From Veillonella rodentium (lineage in GTDB: Bacteria > Bacillota > Negativicutes > Veillonellales > Veillonellaceae): a stretch of DNA of 64,000 nucleotides. Each line of letters opens with the position of its first letter. Positions within the stretch are counted from its first letter, which is position 1. The position numbers and the translations under genes are program-made. The notes below the pieces were generated by a model. The model was not told where the DNA came from and did not search any database. It saw only the letters and a program-made list of their open reading frames with translations. The DNA lies in NCBI RefSeq assembly GCF_900187285.1, contig NZ_LT906470.1, positions 417,501 through 481,500 on the forward strand, given 5' to 3'. Of this stretch, positions 25,176 through 35,700 are shown one piece after another.

Positions 25176-26399
25176 TTATTTATCAATATTTACGATGTTG
25201 ACGATAACTTCCACGGCTTTTTTCATGTCATCGATGCAGGCGAATTCATGGCGACCGTGAAGGTTTTCCACACCCGTAAAGATATTCGGCGTAGGAATGC
25301 CCATGAAGGAAATTTTGGAGCCGTCCGTACCGCCCCGGATGGGATCGCAAAGCGGTGTAATACCGGCTTTTTTCATAGCCGCTTTGGCTACGTTCACGCA
25401 TTCCATATTATCCTTGATGATATCGTACATATTATAATATTGATCTTTGACAGAGATTTCGCAGACTTCGCGGCCGTAAATATCGTTTAGCGTTTGACCT
25501 GCCTGTATAAAGAAAGTTTTTTTCGCTTCAAATAATTGTTTGTCGTGGTCGCGGATGATGTAGTTCATTTTGCCTGTGTCTACTTGCGTTTCCATGCTCA
25601 TGAGCATGAAGAAACCCTGACGACCTGCTGTGTGCTCAGGGACCGCGGCACCCGGTAGAAGCGCATCAAACTGCATGGCCAGTTTAGCACAGTTTATCAT
25701 GATACCCTTGGCAGTGCCTGTATGAACGGATACGCCCTTGAGGGTAACGGTTCCGCCGGCGGCGTTAAATGTTTCGTATTCAAGCTGCCCCAGATTTTCA
25801 CCATCGATTGTGTATGCGTAATCTACAGGAAATTGAGATACATCGAAATGGTCGGCGCCGGTGCCGATTTCCTCGTCGGGACCGAAGGCGCACATAATCT
25901 TACCGTGTTTGATTTCCGGATGAGCCACGAGATAGGAGAGTGCTTCCATGATTTCACAGATGCCCGCCTTATCGTCGCCGCCGAGCAATGTGAGCCCGTC
26001 TGTTACAACTAAGGATTTGCCGATGTAATTTTTAAGATTCGGAAAGTCCGCACGACGCGTGAAAATCTGATGCTCTTCATTGAGGCAGATATCGTTGCCG
26101 TCGTAGTTTTCGATGATGCGCGGTTTGATATTTTCCGCATTGTAGTCCGCTGTATCCATGTGCGCGATAAAGCCGATAGCAGGGGCCGGCTCATCCGTAT
26201 TGGCATTGAGGGTTCCGATAACGAATCCGTTGTCATGATTATAGATGACTTCGTTAAGGCCGATAGCTTTCAAATCCGGCACCAGTACATTGGTGGCGAA
26301 ATCCACCTGCGTTTGTGTGCTTGGGATGGTCGTGCTGTCTTCGTTGGATCGTGTATTTATACTCGTATATCGTATAAAACGTTCAACCATTGGTTCCAT
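25176..26399 (-). CDS. pepT: Peptidase T (tripeptide aminopeptidase)
   Basis: A 407-residue M20-family zinc aminopeptidase that cleaves the N-terminal residue of tripeptides in the cytoplasm. Metal and catalytic motifs are present: IAHMDTADYN (His, Asp), LLGGDDKAGICEIM (bridging Asp), GPDEEIGTGADHFD (catalytic Glu and metal ligand), TIDGE, and the closing PTPNIFTGVENLHGRHEF with the last His ligand. AGGAGG is six bases before ATG 26399. It is divergent from the OPT transporter gene, so uptake and hydrolysis of peptides may be coupled. Confidence 0.96.
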   Translation of the reverse strand: MEPMVERFIRYTSINTRSNEDSTTIPSTQTQVDFATNVLVPDLKAIGLNEVIYNHDNGFVIGTLNANTDEPAPAIGFIAHMDTADYNAENIKPRIIENYDGNDICLNEEHQIFTRRADFPNLKNYIGKSLVVTDGLTLLGGDDKAGICEIMEALSYLVAHPEIKHGKIMCAFGPDEEIGTGADHFDVSQFPVDYAYTIDGENLGQLEYETFNAAGGTVTLKGVSVHTGTAKGIMINCAKLAMQFDALLPGAAVPEHTAGRQGFFMLMSMETQVDTGKMNYIIRDHDKQLFEAKKTFFIQAGQTLNDIYGREVCEISVKDQYYNMYDIIKDNMECVNVAKAAMKKAGITPLCDPIRGGTDGSKISFMGIPTPNIFTGVENLHGRHEFACIDDMKKAVEVIVNIVNIDK

Positions 26400-26647
26400 A
26401 ATGCGCCTCCTTGTAACTAAACATACGTGTTATACATGTCAGTACTTGTTATGCCGTTACATAATAAAGATGTTTAATATACTTTCATTGTAGAACAGAG
26501 GCGGAGAAAATGCAAAATATATTGAAGAATAAAGTGTAAAAATATTCCTGTTATGCATATAAAGTAATTGAATCATGTATAATGCCGTGATAGTATAAAG
26601 GTGAATAGATATACGACTCTATTAATGTTATGTGAGGAGGTTTTACC

Positions 26648-28588
26648 ATGTCGGACGAAATTCGTTCAATTCCGCCCGTAGAACCTGTGTTGGATCCTAA
26701 GAAGGACTATACGGAGATTAATTCTTATGTAGTATTCTGGGGTCTGTTCTACGCGGCAATTTTTACACTGGCCGTGGGGTATCTATGCTTGAAAATCGGT
26801 CAAACTGTAGATGCCTTTGCACCGGTATCCGTGCTCGCTATGGGGACGGCGGTTATCTTGAAACGGAAAAATGCTTTTGCTGAAACCGTTCATATTCAAG
26901 CGATTGCCAGCTCCAGCACGAACACATTGGCAGGGGCCATGTTCTTTCTGCCGGCGCTCTATATTTGGGGCGTAACGGATGTATCCTTTGCACAAATGGC
27001 GATTCCTATTATACTCGGCGGTGTATTAGGTGTTCTATTATGCGTTATGTTCCGTCGCTATTTCGTAGAGGAAATGCATTATGTATATCCGTTCCCAAGT
27101 GGTCGTGCCGCTGCGGAAGTGTTGATGAGTAATGAAGGCAGCAGGGCAAAACTCATGATCGGTTCCGGCCTTGTCGCTTTGCTGTATGATTTTATCCTCA
27201 ACAGTTTAGGGTGGTGGCAAGAGGTTATTCGCACCATGAGCTTTAAATGGGGGGCTATTTTAGCGGATAAGACGAAAATATCTGCCGCTGTCGATACGGA
27301 TGCTGCATTGCTCGGGTTAGGTTACTTTACGGGGCTCCGTTATGCGGCTATCATCGCTGCCGGCTCCTTCTTTTCATGGTTTGTATGTATCCCGATTGTC
27401 TATTTCTTGGCACCGGAACATGTGATGCACATCAACGGACAGGAGGTCCTTTTAGGGGATGCGCCTATTCGTAAGGTCTTCCTTGATTATGTACGTCATA
27501 TCGGTATCGGTATGCTTGCTATGGCCGGTATTATCGGACTTTTAACGATGTCCAAGGTCGTGGCCAGCGTCGTTAAAAATGCGGTTCTCGATATTTTCAG
27601 CTCCAAGACGGTGGATGTTAATTTGCTTCGCACGCAACGCGACGTGCCTACGTCTTGGATCGGTGCAGGTATTCTGTTATGTACGGTTTTATTTGCCGCA
27701 TATTTCCATGTGATGTATGCTGAAAGCTTCGCTCAGACAATTGTAGCGTTTCTTATCGTTCTCATCATGTCCTTCCTGTTGGCAGTAGTAGGCATCAGCT
27801 CTATCGCTTATACAGGAACGGAACCGGTTTCAGGGATGACGATTTTTATGATTATCATCTCCGCTGTATGTTTGACAGCAGCAGGTATGACCGGTAAAGT
27901 CGGTATGGTTGCGGTCCTCATGATGGCATCCTTTATAGGTACGACCATCGGTATGGCCGGCAACTTCATGTCTGAACTAAAAGTGGCGCATATGACAGGT
28001 GCAACACCTAAGAAAATGGAGCAATGGCAAATCGTCGGTACCATCCTTTGTGCCGTTCTTTCCGTAGGTGTTATGATTCTCTTGAACGATGCATACGGAT
28101 TCGTAGGGGACCATGCTCTTAATGCTCCGCAAGCGAACGCTATGGCTGCCATTATTGAACCGATGATGACGGGCGGTAGTGCTCAGTGGCCTTTATATAT
28201 GGCCGGTGCATTCTTTGCCGTTATCTTGTGGATGATAAAGGTTCCGCCTTTGGCATTTGCCCTCGGTACATATTTGCCGATGGAAATCAATACGCCTCTA
28301 CTTATCGGCGGTTTGATTTCCTACCTTGTACAAAATAGTACAAAAGATAAAGCGTTAGCTGATCTTCGTTTCTCTAAAGGCAGTACAATCGCATCCGGTC
28401 TTGTTGCCGGTGGTGCAATCGGCTCCTTATTCAGTGCGGTTCTTCGCATTGCCGGGGTCAATGTATTTGCTGAAACATGGGTGGAAACACCGGAAGCTAC
28501 ATATCTTGGTATCGTAATGTACTTGTTATTATGTACATTCCTTTATAAGGTTGCTATGTACATAAAAGAGAAAAAAGTAGCAAAATAG
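26648..28588 (+). CDS. OPT-family oligopeptide transporter
   Basis: A 646-residue membrane protein with ~14-16 spans of the OPT superfamily. Seen: LKIGQTVDAFAPVSVLAMG near the N-terminus, AETVHIQAIASSSTNTLAGA, and YVYPFPSGRAAAEVL, conserved in bacterial OPT proteins. Prokaryotic members import small peptides or metal-siderophore-like ligands; pepT next door favours peptides. GTGAGGAGG precedes the start and a terminator follows. Confidence 0.9.
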   Translation: MSDEIRSIPPVEPVLDPKKDYTEINSYVVFWGLFYAAIFTLAVGYLCLKIGQTVDAFAPVSVLAMGTAVILKRKNAFAETVHIQAIASSSTNTLAGAMFFLPALYIWGVTDVSFAQMAIPIILGGVLGVLLCVMFRRYFVEEMHYVYPFPSGRAAAEVLMSNEGSRAKLMIGSGLVALLYDFILNSLGWWQEVIRTMSFKWGAILADKTKISAAVDTDAALLGLGYFTGLRYAAIIAAGSFFSWFVCIPIVYFLAPEHVMHINGQEVLLGDAPIRKVFLDYVRHIGIGMLAMAGIIGLLTMSKVVASVVKNAVLDIFSSKTVDVNLLRTQRDVPTSWIGAGILLCTVLFAAYFHVMYAESFAQTIVAFLIVLIMSFLLAVVGISSIAYTGTEPVSGMTIFMIIISAVCLTAAGMTGKVGMVAVLMMASFIGTTIGMAGNFMSELKVAHMTGATPKKMEQWQIVGTILCAVLSVGVMILLNDAYGFVGDHALNAPQANAMAAIIEPMMTGGSAQWPLYMAGAFFAVILWMIKVPPLAFALGTYLPMEINTPLLIGGLISYLVQNSTKDKALADLRFSKGSTIASGLVAGGAIGSLFSAVLRIAGVNVFAETWVETPEATYLGIVMYLLLCTFLYKVAMYIKEKKVAK

Positions 28589-28621
28589 AGTCGTTATAGA
28601 TTACGAATATCTTTCATTCAT

Positions 28622-28665
28622 AAAAGAACTCCTTTTGAGATTTTCCAAAGGGAGTTCTTTTTCTT
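28622..28665 (+). terminator. Terminator of the OPT transporter gene
   Basis: AAAAGAACTCC and GGAGTTCTTTTT form an 11-bp stem with AAA/TTT pairing inside, followed by CTTG. Confidence 0.88.
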
Positions 28666-28893
28666 GCGAAAATAAGTGCATTATTAGATATTTCGGTTCA
28701 TAGCTAATTCAGGTATATCGATAAGGAAATATAGATAAGGGCACGTAGCTGATTTGATGTGTTGCTAAGTGCATTCTGATGTATAGTTAACGCTGCTTTT
28801 AGACATCATTTCAGGTATCTGGATATTTCAGTTGAGCCTCGGTCATAGTTATAAGTTATATTATTTTAAAACCTATTTTTATAGTCGGGATTG
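28666..28893. other. Intergenic region without recognised features
   Basis: The gap from 28589 to 29001 is 413 bp. Apart from the terminator at its start and the promoter at 28894, nothing was recognised. I looked for glutamine, SAM and T-box leader motifs because of the genes that follow and saw none. Confidence 0.5.
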
Positions 28894-28922
28894 TTGACCT
28901 CGTATATATACGATGATATGAT
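28894..28922 (+). promoter_or_regulatory. Promoter of the amino-acid binding protein gene
   Basis: TTGACC (28894-28899), 17 bp, TATGAT (28917-28922). The spacer starts with a perfect 12-bp palindrome, CGTATATATACG (28901-28912), a likely repressor site. Confidence 0.65.
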
Positions 28923-29001
28923 ATGTATATATTACCCCTATAGGTATATCGATTTTGTGTATATCTTTATTAATGGGGGTTAATTCTGTTAGAGGTATAG
29001 A

Positions 29002-29790
29002 ATGAGATTTACAAAATTTGGAGCACTGCTGTGTGCTTTCACAATCGCCGGCAGTTTATTTATCGCCGGCTGTGGCAGTAATACAAGCAATCATGATAAG
29101 GTTTGGCGTGTAGGGACGGATGCGACATATGCACCATTCGGATTTAAAGAAAAGAATACGGGCAAACTGGATGGATTTGATATTGATATAATCAATGCTA
29201 TCGCGAAGGAAGAAGGCGTGGAGGCGGAGATTCAGAATTTGAATTTTGATGCCTTGTTACCGGCATTGCAAAGTAATACTTTGGACATCGCTATTTCAGA
29301 TATGACTATCTCCGAGGAGCGTGCTAAGTCCGTAGATTTCAGTAATCCGTATTATATTGCCGGTAATGGACTGGTTGTGAATATGGATAATGCGAATATT
29401 AAAAGTTTTAAGGATTTGGAAGGAAAGCGTATCGGTGTATCCATCGGATCTACGGGGGCTGAAATTGCCCGTAAAATTCCGAATGCACAAGTGCGTGAGT
29501 TTAATCTCATTGTCGATGCGTTTTTAGAATTGCAGAACCGGGGCGTAGACGTTGTAATTAACGATACGCCTGTTAATGAGTATTATGTGATGAATAAAGG
29601 GCGGGGAATCGCTAAAGTAACGGGTGAAGATTATGAAGCGGCACCGCTTGGCATCGCTGTGAAAAAGGGGAATGGCGAATTACTAAATAAAATTAATGAT
29701 GGACTTGCGAAGATCAAAGCGAACGGTAAGTATCGTGAGATTTATAAGAAGTGGTTCGGCAAGGAGCCTCCGGCAGAAGATTTGAAATAG
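29002..29790 (+). CDS. Amino-acid ABC transporter binding lipoprotein
   Basis: A 262-residue extracellular solute-binding protein of family 3 (GlnH/FliY type). Signal peptide with lipobox FIAGC (Cys at ~24), then VGTDATYAPFGFKEKNTGKLDGFDIDI, and SDMTISEERAKSVDFSNPYY, the conserved amino-acid contact region, plus LEGKRIGVSIGSTGAE. No permease or ATPase gene is adjacent, so it is an orphan that must share a transporter encoded elsewhere. mmuM follows 96 bp later, hinting at a sulfur amino acid such as methionine; that link is weak. Confidence 0.9.
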   Translation: MRFTKFGALLCAFTIAGSLFIAGCGSNTSNHDKVWRVGTDATYAPFGFKEKNTGKLDGFDIDIINAIAKEEGVEAEIQNLNFDALLPALQSNTLDIAISDMTISEERAKSVDFSNPYYIAGNGLVVNMDNANIKSFKDLEGKRIGVSIGSTGAEIARKIPNAQVREFNLIVDAFLELQNRGVDVVINDTPVNEYYVMNKGRGIAKVTGEDYEAAPLGIAVKKGNGELLNKINDGLAKIKANGKYREIYKKWFGKEPPAEDLK

Positions 29791-29886
29791 ATATTTGTAT
29801 AGTAGAATCTTGAGGTTGATAGTGGTCAATGTATAGTTTGAGAAGCGCATCTCGTGATATGAGATATGGTTGGAATGGGTGATGTA

Positions 29887-30921
29887 ATGGCTAGAAGAAG
29901 TGCATTTTTAGATATTATTGAGGAGCGGGGACAACTCGTGCTGGACGGCGCTTTTGGTACCGAGCTGGAACGCCATGGCTGTGATATTCATGATGAACTG
30001 TGGTCATCCAAAATGCTCATCGAAAATCCGGATATTATCAAAAAGGTGCATATCTCGTATTTGGCGGCCGGGGCGGATATTATTGAAAGCTCCGGCTATC
30101 AAGCTACCGTAGCGGGGTTTAAGGCTCATGGGTATGGAACGGAAGAGGCGTTGGATCTTGTAAAGTTATCCGTCCGTCTTGCCGTACAAGCGCGGAACGA
30201 GTTTATAGAAGCAAAGGCGAGCGGGGCTCTTACATTAAGGGGAATCAAGCTCGGTGAAAAAACTGCTGATGGGGTCCGGTACTATTCGGAAGGGGCTTTG
30301 CCTAAACCTTTGGTAGCCGCTTCTGTAGGTCCCTATGGGGCTTTTCTCGCAGACGGCTCCGAATATCGTGGCGATTATGGGGTACAAACGGAATATCTTG
30401 AGGTGTTCCATATTCCCCGTCTTGCACTTTTTTGTGAAGAGAATCCTGATGTACTCGCATGTGAAACAGTACCGTCTTATGATGAAGCTATTGCTATTGC
30501 AAGGGCTTTATCGGATCCGTTTACGACAAGAGGAATTCCCGCGTGGATATCCTTCTCCTGTAAGGATGAGCATCACATCTCCAGCGGAGAAACGATTATT
30601 AAATGTGCCGACATGATTGATAAGGTACGTTCTGTAACGGGTCTTGGTATAAATTGCACGGCACCTGAGTATGTGGAATCGTTGATCAAGGATATTCGCT
30701 CTGTCACGGATAAACCCATCGTAGTTTATCCGAATCTCGGTGAAACCTATGACGGTGTTACTAAAACCTGGTCCGGAGATCAAAGCTCATTCATTGATTA
30801 TGTTGATACCTGGCGAAAGGCAGGGGCAAATATTATCGGTGGTTGCTGTAGGACGAATCCTGAAATTATTGAAAGTATAGCAACGAGAATACATAAAAGT
30901 AAGACCCTAGGTTTAACCTAG
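29887..30921 (+). CDS. mmuM: Homocysteine S-methyltransferase
   Basis: A 344-residue zinc-dependent methyltransferase that uses S-methylmethionine or SAM to methylate homocysteine. Seen: LVLDGAFGTELERHG at the start, the zinc ligands in GLGINCTAPE and in IIGGCCRTNP at the end. In-frame ATGs lie at 29866, 29875 and 29887; I chose 29887 because family members begin about there. The last nine codons and the stop lie within the terminator hairpin. Confidence 0.9.
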   Translation: MARRSAFLDIIEERGQLVLDGAFGTELERHGCDIHDELWSSKMLIENPDIIKKVHISYLAAGADIIESSGYQATVAGFKAHGYGTEEALDLVKLSVRLAVQARNEFIEAKASGALTLRGIKLGEKTADGVRYYSEGALPKPLVAASVGPYGAFLADGSEYRGDYGVQTEYLEVFHIPRLALFCEENPDVLACETVPSYDEAIAIARALSDPFTTRGIPAWISFSCKDEHHISSGETIIKCADMIDKVRSVTGLGINCTAPEYVESLIKDIRSVTDKPIVVYPNLGETYDGVTKTWSGDQSSFIDYVDTWRKAGANIIGGCCRTNPEIIESIATRIHKSKTLGLT

Positions 30922-30932
30922 GGTCTTATTTG
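30900..30932 (+). terminator. Terminator overlapping the mmuM stop codon
   Basis: A 14-bp perfect stem (TAAGACCCTAGGTT, 30900-30913; its complement 30915-30928) with a one-base centre, then TTTGC. The TAG stop (30919-30921) is in the right arm. Confidence 0.8.
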
Positions 30933-30935
30933 CTT

Positions 30936-31026
30936 TGGCGGAGAGACAGGGATTTGAACCCTGGGTACGGTATAACCGCACACATGATTTCCAATCATGC
31001 TCCTTCAGCCGCTCGGACACCTCTCC
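30936..31026 (-). tRNA. tRNA-Ser (GGA)
   Basis: On the minus strand the acceptor GGAGAGG pairs with the 3' TCTCTCC, followed by G-CCA encoded in the DNA. The anticodon stem CATGA/TCATG carries loop TTGGAAA, giving anticodon GGA for serine codons UCC/UCU. A long variable arm (GTGCGGTTATACCGTAC) is right for serine. The T arm is CAGGGTTCAAATCCCTG. Confidence 0.96.
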
Positions 31027-31164
31027 ATGTATTCTGTTGTTTTACAGCTACTCAAATAGTATACGAAAAAGGGATGTCCATGTCAAGGAAAAAATAGAAG
31101 ATTCATCCGGCTTTCTGAGCCATAAATATGATGAATTTGGTTATATCCGGTGAATTTATGAGAG

Positions 31165-31195
31165 AAAAGCCACCCTCGATGGGGTGGCTTTTACT
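31165..31195 (-). terminator. Terminator of the flavodiiron protein gene
   Basis: AAAAGCCACCC (31165-31175) and GGGTGGCTTTT (31182-31192); on the minus strand the stem is followed by TTTTCTCT. Confidence 0.8.
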
Positions 31196-31207
31196 GTTAT
31201 CCGGATA

Positions 31208-32443
31208 TTATTGTACATCCTTGATATCTGCTGCATCGATGGATGCTTTGATATCGTCCGCCATCTTCTCAATTAACGGAAGATCTTCGTCTTTCAAAGA
31301 GGACTTGATATCGAGCGGTTCAGATATGATTTCTATATCTTTGAAATCATTTTCAAAGTGAGCCACCATCATTTTCATCGCAGCGGATGCCCAAGAATGG
31401 TTGCCGATGATGGATACTTTATGATTTTGGAAGTTGAGAGCTTTCAATTCATGAATGAAGTTTTCCATGGTAAGGTATAGATTCAAGTTGTACGTAGGCG
31501 CGATAGTTACCAAATTTGTATATTTCCATGCATCAGCGATGATGTAGGATGCGTTAGTTTTGGATACATCGTAGATTTTGATGTCCGGAATACCGCGTTT
31601 CGCTAATTGTTTTGCCAATTGCTGTGCAATATCACGGGTATTGCCGTACATGGAGCCGAAGGCGATAACAACGCCTTTTTTCTCAGCCGTATAGCTGGAC
31701 CAGTGCATGTATTTTTGCAGGATATACTGGATTGTTTCCGGTGTGCGCCAGATCGGGCCATGAAGCGGTGCAATACGTTTGATTTCAAGAGCGGATACTT
31801 TACGGATCGCATTTTGCACTTGAGGACCGTATTTACCGACGATGTTGGTGTAGTAACGGCGAGCTTCTTCCTCATAGGTCGCAACAAAATCGGTCTGGTC
31901 CGCAAAAATGTTGCCGTTAATGGTGCCGAATGTACCGAATGCGTCGGCGGAGAACAAGGTGCCTGTAGATTTTTCGTATGTACATGTTACTTCCGGCCAG
32001 TGAACCATAGGCATCGTATAGGATACGAGTGTATGCTTGCCGAGGCAGATTTCGTCGCCTTCTTTTACCAAATAGTAATTATCAGGCATCGGCGTGCGAT
32101 AAAATTGCTCGAATATACGGAAAGTAGTTGCGTTACCGACCAATTTACAATTTGGATAGCGTTGCAATGTTTCGAGTAATGTCTGGCAATGATCCGGTTC
32201 CATGTGGTTTACCACGATGTAATCGAGTTCGCGGCCATTTAGAAGGTGAGTCAAGTTGTCAAAGTATTCTTCGCGGATTTCTGCATCCACGCTGTCTACA
32301 ACACAAGTTTTCTCATCGTCGATGAAATAGCTGTTGTAGCTTACGCCGTTTGGGATGGGGAATAAGTTTTCAAAACGTTCAGTCGTCCAGTCATTACTAC
32401 CGATCCAGTAGATATGATGAGTCATTTTCTGAGCACAATGCAT
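31208..32443 (-). CDS. Flavodiiron protein (A-type flavoprotein)
   Basis: A 411-residue two-domain enzyme. The N-terminal metallo-beta-lactamase-like domain has the full diiron ligand set: His80, Glu82, Asp84 in NHMEPDH (with His85), His148 (MVHWPE), Asp167 (SADAFG) and His228 (LHGPIW). The C-terminal flavodoxin domain (~253-400) binds FMN (FGSMYGNTRDIA). In anaerobes these proteins reduce O2 to water or NO to N2O and protect the cell. No rubredoxin gene is adjacent. AAAGGATTTT lies before ATG 32443. Confidence 0.95.
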   Translation of the reverse strand: MHCAQKMTHHIYWIGSNDWTTERFENLFPIPNGVSYNSYFIDDEKTCVVDSVDAEIREEYFDNLTHLLNGRELDYIVVNHMEPDHCQTLLETLQRYPNCKLVGNATTFRIFEQFYRTPMPDNYYLVKEGDEICLGKHTLVSYTMPMVHWPEVTCTYEKSTGTLFSADAFGTFGTINGNIFADQTDFVATYEEEARRYYTNIVGKYGPQVQNAIRKVSALEIKRIAPLHGPIWRTPETIQYILQKYMHWSSYTAEKKGVVIAFGSMYGNTRDIAQQLAKQLAKRGIPDIKIYDVSKTNASYIIADAWKYTNLVTIAPTYNLNLYLTMENFIHELKALNFQNHKVSIIGNHSWASAAMKMMVAHFENDFKDIEIISEPLDIKSSLKDEDLPLIEKMADDIKASIDAADIKDVQ

Positions 32444-32665
32444 AATAAAATCCTTTCTTCACTCACATTTGTATACATATAGATTCACGTGAATCATCAT
32501 GATTGTAAATTATATTGACACTTTATAATACTAATATTTTCGAAAAAAATCAATATGATAACTTTTGGAATACTGTTTTTTCGATTGATTTCGGGCCGAT
32601 ATATGAGTAAGACAGCTTTCAACAGGCGGCATAAAAGTCATTAATATGGTTATAACTGTAAGGAT

Positions 32666-32691
32666 ATAGCCTACTCAAAAGAGCAGGCTAT
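32666..32691 (-). terminator. Inverted repeat past purL, possible terminator
   Basis: ATAGCCTACTC (32666-32676) and GAGCAGGCTAT (32681-32691), 10 of 11 pairs with a four-base loop. No T-run follows on the minus strand, so termination would be weak. Confidence 0.5.
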
Positions 32692-32705
32692 GAATCACAT
32701 ATTTA

Positions 32706-35700
32706 TTATTTGAAATATTTTACGCCGGATGTGAATATAGGCAGTTCCAAATTGCCCGGAATGTTTTTGCTGATATCCGCGCCACAACGTTCGGAGTGAG
32801 CCATTTTACCGAATACGCGGCCGTCAGGACTGTAAATGCCCTCGATGGCGGCTACGGATTGATTCGGATTGAACCGGCTGTCCATGGAGGCAATACCGTT
32901 AAAGTCGACGTATTGTGTGGCAATCTGGCCGGTTTTGTTGAATTCCAATACCTGTTGAGGAGAGGCGATAAAGCGACCTTCACCATGAGAAATCGGTACC
33001 GTGTAGATTTCTCCGGCTTTCGCTTCGCTCATCCATGGTGTTTTTGTAGAAATTACCTTTGTATGAACCATGCGGGATATATGGCGACCGATCGTATTGT
33101 ATGTCAATGTAGGATGATCCGCCGTTAATGTTTCAATATGTCCGCCCGGCAATAAGCCTAATTTAATGAGTGCCTGAAATCCGTTACAGATGCCGAGCAC
33201 CAAACCGTCTTGCTTGTACAGGAGATTTTCAAGGCCTTCCGCAAGGTATGGATTGCGGAAGAGGGTGGCCATAAATTTACCGGATCCGTCCGGTTCGTCT
33301 CCGGCACTGAAGCCGCCGGGGAACATGAGAATCTGCGATTGAGCTAATTTCCCTTTAATCACATCGATGGATTCTTTGAGCTGTTCCGGTGTCTGGTTTC
33401 TGATGATGACGATGTCCGTATCGGCACCGGCCCGCTCAAAGGCGCGGGCTGAATCGTATTCGCAGTTCGTACCCGGGAATACAGGAATAAGTACCTTCGG
33501 TTTTGCCCTTAAGGATGTGCTGCGAGGTTTCGCGTGTTGATCGTGAATATAGGCCACGGCTTCACCTGTACCGTTTTTTGCATACATAGGGAAGACATCA
33601 TTTAATGGAGTTTCATATGCTGCTTGGACCTCTTTAAGCGATACGGATTGACCGTTCCACTCGATAACCGGATCGGATTGTGTGACACCGATAACCTTTA
33701 AATCCAATAGTTCTAGCAGGTGGTTGACTGCTTTGATATCCACCTCTGCAATGAAAGCGCCAAGGGCCGGTTGGAAAAGAACTCGTTCAGCGTATTTGTC
33801 AAACTTCACACCGATATTGTTGCCGAGGGCTATTTTGGTAACGGCTTCGGGGATACCGCCATGGTCAACAACATAGGCTGAGTAAATGCGACCTTTTTCT
33901 ATTTCTTCCTGTAAGATATCGCAGTTTTCCTTGAAGCGATCCCAGTCCGGCGTATCGTTATAGGTTCGAGGCACATCGAAGAATACTAGGCGATGATCTG
34001 CGCCTTTTAAGTCCTGACTTATAATATTTTTGGCGGATGTCGTATCTACCGCAAAGGATACGAGTGTAGGAGGGACCGTGAGATCCATAAAGGTTCCGCT
34101 CATGGAGTCCTTGCCGCCTATGGCACCGATTTCCAGTTCTTTTTGCGCCTTGTAAGCCCCTAGGAGGGCTGATACCGGTTTACCCCAGGATTCTGCTGTC
34201 GTAAGATGCTCGAAATACTCCTGTAATGTAAGATATGCGCTTTTGCGATTACCGCCGAGGGCTACGAGTTTGGCAACTGATAAAAGCACAGCGTACTGCG
34301 CTCCGTGATATGGACTCCAGTCCGATAATTCCGGCACGAATCCGTGCGTCATGATGCTGGCAGTCGTCGTTTCGCCATGAAGAACCGGTAATTTTGCTAC
34401 CATGCCCTGGGTCGGCGTTTTCTGGAATTTACCGCCGAATGGCATGAGTACCGTGTTGGCACCTACGGTGCTGTCAAAACATTCGACAAGTCCCTGTTGT
34501 GATGCCGTGTTTAAATCGGATACGGCGGCGAGCCATTGCTCCTTAAAGTTGTCCGCACTGGCGGAACCGCGACGGAAATAGGATTTTTCGTCAGGTGCGG
34601 TTACGATGGCGGTCTGTTGCTGTTTTGCTCCGTTCGTATTGAGGAAGTCACGGCTGATGTCGACGATAGTTTCGCCCTTCCAGTTCATGATGAGGCGATT
34701 CGTATCTGTTACATCGGCGACGACTGTGCATTCAAGATTTTCCTCATCGCAGAACTTTTTGAATCGGTCTATATCGGAAGGGGCGATGACGCAGGCCATG
34801 CGCTCTTGAGATTCGGAAATAGCAAGTTCCGTACCGTCAAGTCCGGCATATTTTTTAGGTACTGAGTCCAGATTGATGGTGACACCGTTCGTTAATTCTC
34901 CGATGGCTACGGATACGCCGCCTGCACCGAAGTCGTTACAGCGTTTGATGAGTGTCGTTACTTCTGGGCGGCGGAATAGGCGTTGGATTTTACGCTCTGT
35001 GAGGGCGTTCCCTTTTTGCACCTCCGCACCGCAAGTTGCGAGAGATTCCGTGGTGTGTTCCTTAGAGGAACCGGTTGCACCACCGCAACCGTCACGACCT
35101 GTTTTCCCGCCTAACAGAATGATGACATCACCTGCGACGGGTTCCTCGCGGCGTACCTGATTGCGTGGAGCGGCACCGATAACGGCGCCGATTTCCATGC
35201 GTTTCGCTACATAGCCGGGATGGTAGTATTCTTTTACTTCACCTGTGGCGAGACCGATCTGATTGCCGTATGAGGAATAGCCGCGAGCCGCTTCGCGGGT
35301 GATTTTCTTCTGCGGTAATTTACCTTTCAATGTATCTCCCAGGCTTGTGTGCGGGTCGCCGGCTCCGGTTACGCGCATAGCCTGATATACATAGGCGCGA
35401 CCGCTCAACGGATCGCGGATACATCCGCCGAGACATGTGGCGGCACCGCCGAATGGTTCGATTTCAGTCGGATGATTGTGTGTTTCGTTTTTAAATAAGA
35501 GGAGCCATTCCTCGATCGTACCGTTCACGTCTACGGGTACGATAATCGTGCATGCGTTGATTTCCTCCGATTCGTCCAGATTCGTCAAGCCGCCTGCATG
35601 ACGCAATTCCTTTACGGCCAGGGTAGCCATATCCATGAGAGAACGGGCCTTTGTTTTCGATACATATAATTCGTTGCGGCCGTTCATATACTCTTCGAGG

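Noticed and set aside
30935-31153. 72-codon plus-strand frame starting MAERQGFEPW
   Set aside because: It is the antisense of tRNA-Ser; such frames are a common mis-annotation.
31607-32179. 190-codon plus-strand frame across the flavodiiron gene
   Set aside because: The opposite strand encodes a complete flavodiiron protein with all metal ligands; this frame is a shadow.
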